Below are positions 1 through 9,122 of a stretch of DNA of 64,000 bases, piece after piece. Origin of the DNA: Mesostigma viride (Eukaryota; Streptophyta; Mesostigmatophyceae; Mesostigmatales; Mesostigmataceae). The stretch is taken from positions 1,768,146 through 1,832,145 of the forward strand of contig RPFO01000034.1 of NCBI GenBank assembly GCA_009746045.1, read 5' to 3'. Made by a program: the position numbers and the translations under genes. Every line of letters starts with the position of its first letter. Within the stretch, counting starts at the first letter, position 1. The notes beneath the pieces were generated by a model, which was not told where the DNA came from, made no database searches, and saw only the letters and a list, made by a program, of their open reading frames with translations.

Positions 1-79
1 GAGGAAGCAGGGCATGTCCAAACGCAGCCTCGCGGTCGCGTCTAGCGAGACCTGGCCGTTCATCTGCCGGTGAGTAGTT

Positions 80-1461
80 TTGCATCCTAAGGCAACAATA
101 ACGAAGTAGAGTGATTGGCGTAATAATGACAGTTCGCCGTGGATAGCGGAGAAAACGGTCGAGTATTTGAAGACTTCGCTTGTGGCGATCGGATGGGACA
201 GGCCCGGTACCCTCCACTCTGTGTGATAGAATTACTTGTGACGCACCGTATCGTACACCTCTGTGACGACCAAGCGTCATCAGATATTTGTGTGTAAGTG
301 CCGAACGACCCCAATTGTAGGTGCGCTATGTTTGCTCAGAGCCGGTTGGCTCGGTGTCTATTCGTTCCGCCAAGAGACAAGTGGGAGCATGTGGCGCCGA
401 GCGCGTGTGCCACCGCAACCGCGTGCTTGTCAAGGTATTTTGACGATGAAGGTGGCAAAACCTTTCCTCGCGTTCATGGACCTGAGCTAGCGTCGCATGA
501 CATTAGTTCGCAACCCTTGTCCCAAGATAGTTGACGACCTAATATCAATTGTAATAAAGAGGACGTTCAATCAAAGGCTTACAACCCACTGTCTGATGGG
601 GAAAAGATCTTTCGGTTACCTGGACCAGATTCCGACCCTGATGTGGTCAAAAGTTGAGAGTGTTACATCGGCCTCCGAGGTTCACCTGTGCCGGGCAGCA
701 CAGGGCTGCAACACCTAGTGAAGTCGATACATCATTCGGTCATCAGCCGAAGTTGACAGATCGGGCAAATGACAAGGTATGCATCCCCCGGCACATTAAT
801 TGTAGTAAAAAACGACTTCAATGCGTTGCAGCTTTGTGCTGCCCGGCACAAGTGAACCTCCGAGGCCAATGTAACTCTCGCAACCTTTGACCACATCAGG
901 GTCTGAATCTGGTCAAGGTAACCAAAAGATCTTTTCCCGGCCGGACAGTGGGTTGTAAGCCTTTGATTGATCGTCCTCTTTATTACATATATATGATATT
1001 CGGTCGTCAACTATCTCGGGACAAGGGTTGAGAACTAATGTCATGTGACGTTAGCTCAAGTCCATGAACGCACGGAAAGGTTGGGCCACCTTCATCGTCA
1101 AAATACCTTGACAAGCACGCGGTTGCGGCGGCGCACGCGCTCGGCGCCACATGCTCCCACGTGTCTGTTGGCGGAACGAACAAACACTGTGCCAAGCGGC
1201 CCTGAGCGAACATAGAACACACAATTGGGACCGTTCGGTACACACACACACAAATATCTATTGACCCTTGGTCGTCACAGAGGTGTACAATACGTTGTGT
1301 CACGAATACTTCTGTCACACAGAGCGTAGGGTAACGGGCCGGTCCCATCCGATCGCCACAAGTGAACTCTTTAGATATTTACTTGACCGTTTTTGCCGCT
1401 ATCAGCGGCAAACTGACATACACCGTTCACGCAACTTTGCGATTGATGCCTTAGGATGCAA
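80..1461. repeat. Long inverted repeat (foldback element)
   Basis: Two arms of about 650 bp, roughly 80-726 and 813-1461, are imperfect reverse complements around a spacer of about 85 bp. Matching landmarks are TTGCATCCTAAGGC at 80 against its complement ending at 1461, and the run ending near 726 against its complement from 813. Both arms carry the same open frame (about 298-534 on plus and 1013-1255 on minus) with a shared WEHVAPSACA motif, which I do not recognise. The arms differ by many substitutions, so the palindrome is not recent. No target-site duplication was found. It is either a foldback/MITE-type transposon or an old inverted duplication. Confidence 0.8.
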
Positions 1462-2271
1462 CAAGTGGGTGGGCAGAGTTTTCAAATGCAACGATACAAA
1501 GTGTTACTTATGAGCTAATCGTCAGATACCTTACGTATATTGTGTAATACATTGTGTGCGTTGGCTCAAGTATGTGGATGTGTGGGTACTGGTGGGTGGC
1601 TTTCATGACGACGACAACTCGATCTGCCCGAAGCACTTGCAGACGAATGCACACAATGTGTGCACAGGGCGCTTTCACGTGTTCCACATGACGTGGATGG
1701 TAACTTGGCGTTGAGTTAGGGTGGGCTGTGGATTTCTACTAAAAAGAACATGAAGTGTTTGTATGCGTGGTTGCCTGGGCGCTCCTGGCTTTGCACTAGA
1801 GGTAGTTCCTAGTGCTAGTTCTCCTTGGTGGGATGTGAATACTTAAATAGAATACTACTACATTCCTTGGAATTAAGAGAATATCTTATTTGCCTTATTA
1901 ATTAAATTTGAATCGATTATTTCCAATTTGTGCCCATACCGTAGTATCGGCATGTATGGGCCCACCACCCTGTTGTTCTGTGCGACGATGAGTCTGCCTG
2001 TTTCGGCACCTGGCATGCGGATGAAATGCCCTTGACGCGTATTTTGTGTGGTGTGGTGTTCACAGACTCGCTACAGGTAGAATCATCACAAGTGCAGCCC
2101 AACGCCGTATATGCTTCAGGGTCATCCGCCCTCCCCGTGGTGCCAATGGGGAGGAGTGCATGCGCGCCCCACAAAACTAGCTAGGGTTTTTCTTAGTTGC
2201 TGCCATGCGGCATTTACACTTTCTATGTGTGGGTGATATCTATTGCTCCCTTATGTAACTCTGTTTTACAG
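1462..2271. other. Stretch without recognisable gene
   Basis: AT-richer sequence between the foldback element and a candidate exon. An 85-codon open frame on minus (1917-2174) has no recognisable domain and no clear splice sites. Nothing else can be supported here. Confidence 0.5.
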
Positions 2272-2708
2272 GGCGCAGCTGAAACAGCAATTCGTCTCTT
2301 TAGCACGCAGGCTGCTGGGACCATCAGGGGTAGGAGAACGGGATCCCAGTGGCGGGAGTCACCAAAATGTTGCCGGAGAGACGTACTGGGCCTTGAAGGT
2401 GAGCACTCCGTACATCAGCATGCGTATTGGGTTGCTTTCCAAGCATGGCGGACTCATACTTTAATTGTCTTGATAATAAAATGGCAACTTCTATTGTTAT
2501 ATCTTCTTACTCTGTTTGTTTCTCTCCATGCTTGTTCTCGTCAATAGATGTTTACAACGCTTTTCTCATTTCTGTCACTACCACATACACTGTGAAGAAG
2601 CCACTTCGGTACACTGAAATTGCTTTCATTATTGCCCGGCACCGACATAATGCAGGAGAGGGCGACCCAATACATGGCAGCCAAAGAGACGCTCCTTTCG
2701 TCCCCAAG
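2272..2708 (+). CDS. Candidate two-exon gene fragment, unknown product
   Basis: A pyrimidine-rich acceptor ends at 2271, and an open block runs 2272-2398 to a GTGAGC donor. A second acceptor lies at 2546-2547, and the next open block runs 2548-2708 to a GT at 2709. Read in phase 1, the blocks join into 96 uninterrupted codons that include RCRHNAGEGD-like basic and polar sequence (IIARHRHNAGEGD) across the second block. The product is not recognised. Neither a start codon exon nor a terminal exon is clear, and the LTR-element fossil begins just downstream. It could be part of an older transposon gene. The evidence is splice-site fit and open reading only. Confidence 0.25.
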
Positions 2709-2829
2709 GTCTCCCATGTTGCCGTGGATACGGAAGGATGCATCGCTTCAAACGTTTTAGCGTGAAGACTCCAGCGAAGTTTCAGCGCGAAGACACAATC
2801 CAAGCATGCGTGGTACAGCCCAGGTGCTT

Positions 2830-2940
2830 TAACCCCTAAATGGGCAGAAATACTGCCGATGCATCGGTTGTAACTTCACTATTTTGTAAACCAGCCCACA
2901 ACCAACCTACCAACATCCAAGGGCTGTCCTTGGGGGCTGT
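2830..2940. repeat. Dispersed repeat, copy 1 (second copy 30698-30808)
   Basis: About 110 bp starting AACCCCTAAATGG and ending near GGCTGTCCTTGGGGG recurs in the same orientation at 30698-30808 with moderate divergence. Neither copy codes. It abuts the start of the LTR-element fossil here. Confidence 0.7.
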
Positions 2941-2942
2941 CC

Positions 2943-5900
2943 TTAATCACAATACGATGCAACACGCTGGGGTGGGTAAAAGGGGGTTTTCTCCTCAAAC
3001 ACCTTCAAGGCCTCAATAATAGACATGTAACGAGAAGCCTCCTCATCTTCCCAACAAATAAACATAGCGTTAAGGTCCACAGGGGTATCAGGACAGTTCA
3101 CAGGCTCCACGCCCAACTGTAAGAGAAGACACGAGAGGAAACCAAACTCCTTTTCGTCTGCCCGTGCTTCAGCAGCAGACATAGCCCCCTTAGACAGGGG
3201 GCGAATGGTAACAGGGCCCGGGAAATCCGGGTTGATATCAACCAAGGATAGGTTATGGACCTTATACAGTGGCGCTCTGGCAACCAGCAAGTACCGTCAG
3301 AGAACCATACCACCATTGTGTCATGAATAGTTGATGATAAGCTTATTGTCCTCGTGCCAATTCAGGCCCAACAATCATCGGCAGTCGTGATAGGGCCGAC
3401 AGTGGCCTCAAGAGTAATGACACGACCTTGTACAGTAACAGGAAGGGTCACTGTACCAGGTGAATGGCTCCTGCGGCCATCAGCATAATGCACTACCACA
3501 TGAATGGGATGTGGAGTGGGGGTAAGGCCAAGGCGCCTAACCAATGTGTCACTCACAAAAGAACTTGCAGCCCCACTTTCAATCAATAAGAACAGAAACA
3601 TCAAAGAGCTCGTTTACCGAGAGAAATGGGTCAACCACGGTAGAAGGGACCGATAGACCACCTTTCAACATGAGAGGTCGCACATGTTTAGGCATTTGGC
3701 GAACAGGTGATGAGGTGTCCGCGGTAGAAATAATAACATGCAGGCAAGCTCAACGGTGGGGACTGATCTACCTACATGAACCAAGTTACCCCTTACTGGT
3801 AGGTCCACTGTTCGCCCTCCCCCCCAACTGTTCCCCCCGGCCCCCCCCAAAGTCCACCCCACTAACCCAGACGGACCATGAGGAGGGTCAGGGGTACAGT
3901 AAGGTCAGGTGAGTTGGAGGAGGGACAGGGATCCGGAACCAGGAGAGAAGTCCCAGAAGGATCAGTATGCAACGCGTTTAAGGGTTGAGATTGAGGGATA
4001 CAGGAAGGAGTGCAACCTGTTGTACGACCAGGGACATGACGAGTAGGGGCTCGCTGAGGGGCGCGAGGGGGGTGAGCAGAAGGGTGAGGAGAGGCACCAG
4101 CCAGGAACTGGGGACATTCACGCTTGAGGTGGCCAACCTCCTTACAATGATAGCAAGTGATATCCACGGTCCGAAACATCCAAGGCGACCAGGTCAGACA
4201 CACAGATGTCCAACTCGATCTTTCACATAAAGGTCGGCATCAGCCGGAGAAAGCACCATATTGTGCAAACGAGTGCAAATAGTCTGGGCTGACGGAAGAA
4301 AGTCAGCAACACGTTTACACAAGTGAGTACGAACGGGCGGAATGGCGGACAGAGGGAGAGCTCTCGCGGAAGCGATACGTGGCAAAGTGACGATTAACCT
4401 CCTGCATGCAACAAAGGCTTGTTGCTCGGCCTTGCAGGAAACGAGCACAGACCTCAGAGCCAGACAGGTCAGGAACATATATGAAGACGTCCGTCCTATA
4501 GTCAGCAAAATTGGTGCGAGAGGTCCGCAGTTCGATTCCGGCCTGGATTCATTTGCAGATCGCGTTTTTCCGCGTTTTCCGCGGACCGGCACTGAACGCA
4601 AATGGTTTTCACCTTTGCGGCGTGCCAAATCAGAATATACGCTTGGCTGATTTCGATAGTACCGGCTACGCCCCCTTCTCAAGAAGGTTCCAGCCGTGTT
4701 CAGCCCGTCTCACGGTTCGAGACTGAACAAGTCTCGAGTGCAGACACGTGTGTAGTACTCCTACACACAGATCTCGAATGATTTATCTAGTACCAAATCC
4801 GAAAGGCTTGCATCACTCCCCGGAAAGGAGAAATTTTGCGGATGACTGTAGGTGTCAGTTGGCGATGCCCTAGGATCCGGAGACGTCCGTCCTATAGTCA
4901 GCAAAATTGGTGCGAGAGGTCCCCAGTTCGATTCCGGCCTGGATTCATTTGCAGATCGCGTTTTTCCGCGTTTTCCGCGGACCGGCACTGAACGCAAATG
5001 GTTTTCACCTTTGTGGCGTGCCAAATCAGAATATATGAAGCATCTGACGGTCAAAGGCGACCATGTACTCATGAAAGGCCTTAAGACCTTGGGTCACAGT
5101 ACCAAAGTTAAGACGCCGTCTGCCAGTCCACATCAGGTGGCACAAGGTGAGTCTCTAAAATGCCGAAACAGCTCAGCGACAGAAGTGGGGTACGCGTGAG
5201 CAGAAAAAGACTCACAGTGAATTATCAAGGTCATGAGGTCACTCGAGACACACGACTGAAGGTAAAGGGGGACAAGAACAGACGGAATTAGGAATTTTCT
5301 ACCGGTTTCAAGTGTTCTGATTCCCAAGACCTACAGTAGGGTGATTTGAAAAAAAAGAGAAAGATCGAGTAGAAAAGAACTGATGGGGTTGGGTCTTCAA
5401 GTCAAGCTTGGGGGCATTAGTAAAGGTGGGAAGGGGCGGGGACTTGGTAGAATGAGTACCAGGAGTGGGACGATCCATTTGACCACCCTCTTCCACAGAA
5501 ACACACTTGGGTAAGCTAGTACCAGGGCTGAGGCATGGGGTTGGTACGGGAAGGGGTTTGCTAGGGCAGGTACATGACCAGGATGAAACCCAGAAGCAAA
5601 CGGGGGAACTGACATAACTCTCACGCACGTACAGCAGTGTAAGAGTAATGGTCATAGATGCGGTCATCGCGTGCCATGGTGCTGTACTCAGGATTCACCT
5701 CAAGATCTGCCACACGTCCGACTACGGGCAATCCGTGGGAGTCCTCGTCAGTACCGGCGCAGTAATACAATAGCCAGGTGGCACATCATGCTTCCAGAAG
5801 GCAGGGGGATGCTGGGGTACCGCAGATGGGCGACCAGAGGGTCACACGGGCCCAAGAAACTGACAAGGGTCCACAGCCTGGCACATAAAAAGGATGAGCA

Positions 5901-6264
5901 ATGTTCATCATTGGCTCCAGACGCTACCGAGGACACAGGGGTATAACCAATGTTCTGAGAGGCAACCATGGCAGCCGGCAAGGGGCTGACCACTACCCGA
6001 GGCAGGAGCAAAGGGGGCAGCCCCAGGCCAGAAGCATGCAGGGACAGCACCAGCAGTAGGGGCAACAGAAAACGCCATGCACACCAGTGTTAATCGAGGG
6101 TGGGGGCGTCCCAGTGCTGTGGGAGCAGTAGGGCCGCTGTCGGGCCTCATATGTGAGGGGTACGTGCACCAGAGGGACTGTGGAGATAGTGCATTTATGT
6201 GACTGCATGTAGACAGCTGCCATTCACCATTGGCCTTATTTGAGCATTCCCTTGTTGTGATCAT
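2943..6264 (-). mobile_element. LTR retrotransposon fossil, gag-protease part (Ty3/Gypsy-like)
   Basis: Reading on minus from about 6.26 kb: a proline-rich gag-like stretch, a CCHC zinc knuckle near 4140-4165 (CYHCKEVGHLKREC), an aspartic protease near 3500-3600 (ESGAASSFVSDTLVRRLGL, matching the retropepsin DSGA-type active-site region), then the start of the pol region to about 2.94 kb. The knuckle followed by protease in this order is the Ty3/Gypsy or general LTR-element plan. No reverse transcriptase or integrase and no flanking LTR pair were seen. The copy is broken, with several interruptions and an element inserted in it, and looks old. Confidence 0.75.
4487..5030. mobile_element. Small element with terminal direct repeats inserted in the LTR fossil
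   Basis: Perfect 10-bp direct repeats ATATATGAAG flank this block at 4477-4486 and 5031-5040, and the host gag frame resumes after the second. Its two ends are near-identical direct repeats of about 150 bp (4485-4639 and 4881-5035). Each carries a B-box-like AGTTCGATTCC, as in tRNA-derived SINEs, but without a convincing A box. Terminal direct repeats suggest a TRIM-like mini LTR element, while the long target duplication and B box suggest a dimeric SINE. The high identity of the ends indicates a fairly recent insertion. Confidence 0.65.
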
Positions 6265-6352
6265 GTGATAAGACTATGTAAAATGTGCTTAGCCAACCAT
6301 GGTTGACTACATGGTTGACTGCATGCAAGCTACGTATACCATGAATGGACAA

Positions 6353-6779
6353 ATCGGCCAGGCTGGGCGGGCTTGGTGCCGGCAGCTAGTCTATCTGATG
6401 TGTCTACCCGGCCATGATCTGTGCGGGCCAGGTGCCCGGCTAGGCCCAGGCGCCTGGCCGCCTAATAATGTGGGAAACATAGGGCAAATCAGCGTACAAA
6501 TCCTCATTACTAATGAGCAAACCAAAGGGGATGTTAAGGGCCTTGCGCAGCATCTTGATGATGTACGGTGCCGTCGAGTCGTCGCTCCAGCTCCTGCATC
6601 AGTATCCAGGTCTCTGCGCCATAGGTCAGGATCGTCAGAATGACGACCTTGAAGAGGCCGGTCACGCTTGATGATCCGGGGTAGGTCGGCGTTGCTCCAC
6701 CAGCGGTGGTGGTCATGGAGGTGCGCCCACGCCATGCCGATCCGTGTCGTCAGGTCGTCCTCGCAGTCGGGAAGCCAAC
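6353..6779 (-). mobile_element. LINE family A fragment (reverse transcriptase C-terminal part)
   Basis: This matches, on minus, the same region of the longer copy at 56021-56855: the TYGAETWxL motif found near the end of many non-LTR reverse transcriptase ORFs, and the shared CCTAATAATGTGGGAAACAT stretch. This copy has several indels and lacks the 3' tail. It looks older than the copies at 54.8-56.9 kb. Confidence 0.8.
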
Positions 6780-6799
6780 CATGAAACTACTTACTAATT

Positions 6800-7020
6800 A
6801 TACTATCAATGCAAGTGTTTTCCACGTGGTGTCGCCTTAGAAATGCAGTCGCGTATTTTATCCGTATTCTATCCGTATTTTAAACCCCCCGCGTATTTTG
6901 ACCTATTTTAAGGCCTGGAATAAATACTGCAGCCGCAAGATTATCGCGCAGCCACAAATAGCGCAGCCGCAAATAACGCAGCCGCAACGTTATCGTCTAG
7001 CACTTAGACCTGCTTGAAGG
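6800..7020. repeat. Short degenerate repeats (CGTATTTT and GCAGCCGCAA types)
   Basis: The phrase CGTATTTT recurs four times between 6850 and 6905, and GCAGCC(G/A)CAA-like phrases recur four times between 6940 and 6990. There is no coding signal. They may be internal repeats of an unrecognised element. Confidence 0.5.
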
Positions 7021-7078
7021 TGAGAACCCCAAGTCCCTTGCCAAGGCGTTTGAGAACACCATCCTTGTCCCCCACCCC

Positions 7079-7122
7079 ACCCACTGAGGACTTATGCTCA
7101 CGTGACGGAGTCACGCACGTCT
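7079..7122 (+). mobile_element. LINE family A 3'-end scrap
   Basis: About 44 bp containing CTGAGGACTTATGCTCACGTG is the sense orientation of the family A 3' end seen on minus at 33995, 54840, 55505 and 56050. It has no TTAA tail. Confidence 0.65.
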
Positions 7123-7139
7123 AGAATCCTTGTCCCCAT

Positions 7140-7600
7140 CATGGCTCTCATCGGTAAGGTCAAGCCGGGGGTGATCCGCCTTCCCCTCCGGGTGATCCGG
7201 CCCGCCCCCGCTTCTCCTCACCTTTGGCACCTTGGCGGATAAGCTGGAGTTCCTCAAGCGTCGCAAGGGGCTTGAGGGGACCTCCTACACGCTGAACGAC
7301 AACTTGACCAGGGCTGGCCCAGCAACAACGGCGACGCCGAGCTATGGCCGACCTATACCTCCAGGCTGCTCCGGACAGCAGACGGCGGGGAAGAGGCCGG
7401 TATACTGAAAGGGGGCGGTCATCTGCAGACGTTGACCACAAGCCCTAGCTGACAGGCGACCCCTGCCCAACGACCCCAGCACCTAGCCTAGGGGGATAGC
7501 GCCCTGGGCAGCCTAGGGGAATATATAACATGGTAGTGTAGAATATTAGAAAGGCTTAGCCGAAGTGGCTCACGCACATGTGCATGTAGTTAGCTGAGAT
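7140..7600 (+). mobile_element. LINE ORF1 C-terminal fragment, no ORF2 after it
   Basis: Broken reading frames on plus repeat the C-terminal domain of the ORF1 proteins at 52.2-52.5 and 54.4-54.7 kb: ADKLxFLK, YTLNDNLT (consensus YTLDDDLT), AQQQRRR and a final YWRG-like block. After the coding part comes GGGAATATATAACA and an AGGCTTAGCC stretch, shared with the copy at 54.74 kb. Neither copy has reverse transcriptase sequence in between. This looks like a decayed member of an ORF1-only family. Confidence 0.7.
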
Positions 7601-7664
7601 GTTTAGGCTGACACACGGATTCCGGCCTGCGCGCCGCGTATTGCCTAGTACCGCGGCTGAGCGG

Positions 7665-7708
7665 GACACCTCAGTACTGTACGGTACTCCGTACGGTACT
7701 GAGGTGTC
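7665..7708. repeat. 44-bp near-perfect palindrome
   Basis: GACACCTCAGTAC at the left end is matched by its complement at the right end around a GTACGG-rich centre, giving a stem of about 20 bp with almost no loop. Function unknown; possibly the end of a small element. Confidence 0.7.
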
Positions 7709-7739
7709 ATGTGGACTGTTGTGCAGTTAGTGCCAGACT

Positions 7740-8726
7740 GTGCCTAGTCTCTAGCTCGACCCGTCAGCGCCGGGTTATCCGGTTCTGACGGGCCGTGTGT
7801 AGTTGATGCAGGTGACGTGGTCGCATGGCATTGCAGTGTACAGTTGTCCACTGGTAGACGCTGCTAGTCGGCGTTGCCTAGGCATATAGGCGTAGCACTG
7901 GGGAGTGCACATGCACACACCGAGCAGCTTTGTTTGCCTCATTTTCCCATTCTGAGCTCACAGCTTCCTGTGTTATTCCATAATACAAGTTCTGTCTCGC
8001 ATTCAGTTCTTCACTCCATCATTTCCATTCTCAACTCATGTATGCCTATGATGGGACCCACACCACGCAATAGCTTTAGAATATTTGATCATGCTTTGCC
8101 CATGCAGAGAGGTACTCTCTGCGTAGATGTCATGCCCTAGCTATTGCCTAGCCACATTATTTCATCTTCGACCCCATGCATCCGCACCGGCCCATGCCCG
8201 CACAAGGTCCTCGTATTTGCGGCAGCGCCTGTCACTCGCCCTCACTCGCACCGTGGCTGATGTGTTATTCCGCCGCACCCGGGCCGACTTGGTCGTGACC
8301 CATGCGGTCTAGATCCCTCCCAGGCCTGCATGGTGGGGCGGCAGCGATGTTGCTGCGCGTCGTAGTTTTGTGATGTAGTTAGTTGTACCTGTGCAGCTGG
8401 CGTGATCCTTGGATGTCCGTGTCAGATTACTATATTAATTTCTTCAGGGTTCTTCTTCTTTTCAGGTTTTCCTTATGTTGCATGCCAATCTCACCTCCGT
8501 AATTTATCATTCTCAATGAATACATAGTTGTCTCACTCAATCCTGTTCCAGGGATGTGAGTTCCAACCATGAAGTCGACCATTGTTCACAGTGATCAGAT
8601 GTAGATCTTTCATATAGCCAGTGTTCCAGCCGACGGATTAGCTTGGAGTCATAAGGGGCAGTTTTGAGGTTCCGTTGTGAGCCATGCGGTTTTCTTTTTC
8701 AAGGGTGGTGTCCGCGATGTTTGTTG
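7740..8726. other. Intergenic stretch with LINE family B relic
   Basis: Positions about 8040-8180 match the family B region at 56885-57030 (shared CATGCAGAGAG, ACTCTCTG and ATGCCCTAGCT blocks in the same order). The remainder shows no gene. It lies downstream (3') of the minus-strand secreted-protein gene. Confidence 0.55.
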
Positions 8727-8731
8727 TTACA
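8727..8731 (-). terminator. Candidate polyadenylation signal TGTAA
   Basis: On minus, TGTAA lies about 45 nt after the stop codon of the multi-exon gene. TGTAA is the usual polyadenylation signal of chlorophyte algae. Chlorophyte 3' UTRs are normally longer, so this may be a chance match. Confidence 0.25.
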
Positions 8732-8774
8732 ATCGTCTCCTTAAGACACGGAGTGGCTGATGTATTGATTGATG

Positions 8775-9122
8775 TCAAGCCAGTCCTTCCGCATCAACGA
8801 ACTGGTTGAAGTGGCAATCGGCAGCAAAGATGCCGCTGGTGACGTAGTCCGCCGCACGGCCCTCTGGCACCGAGGTCTTGGAGTTGGCGGCATACGACTG
8901 GCCCAGCACACCGTGCACCGCGCTGGTGGCGTTGAACTGCATCAGCTGCAGGTTGAGGAAGTTCTTGCCCGGGCCCGCACCTGCCTCCCAGAAGGCTGCG
9001 CGCACCACCTCCACCTTCACCGCCACAACACCGGGGACGACGACAGTCATGCGGGTATTCTTGCGGGAAACGGTGATGCCCGAGGGCAGCTTCTTCATGG
9101 CCATGCGGCCCACAAGTGCCTC
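8775..9122 (-). CDS. Exon 11: second half of Root_cap/vWD-like domain and stop
   Basis: Phase 0 entry after CCACAG, 115 codons plus TGA. NG|EALVGR joins across the intron. HGVLGQSY near residue 777 and YVTSGIFAADC near residue 800 are the two C-terminal signatures of the Root_cap family (usual forms are GVLGQTY and Y-x-T-S-x-L-x-x-D-C). Their presence in the right order identifies the domain and shows it is complete. Confidence 0.9.
   Translation of the reverse strand, partial: EALVGRMAMKKLPSGITVSRKNTRMTVVVPGVVAVKVEVVRAAFWEAGAGPGKNFLNLQLMQFNATSAVHGVLGQSYAANSKTSVPEGRAADYVTSGIFAADCHFNQFVDAEGLA

Noticed and set aside
4500-4560. tRNA gene
   Set aside because: A B-box-like phrase is present, but there is no acceptor stem or cloverleaf and it is repeated in the other end of the mini-element.
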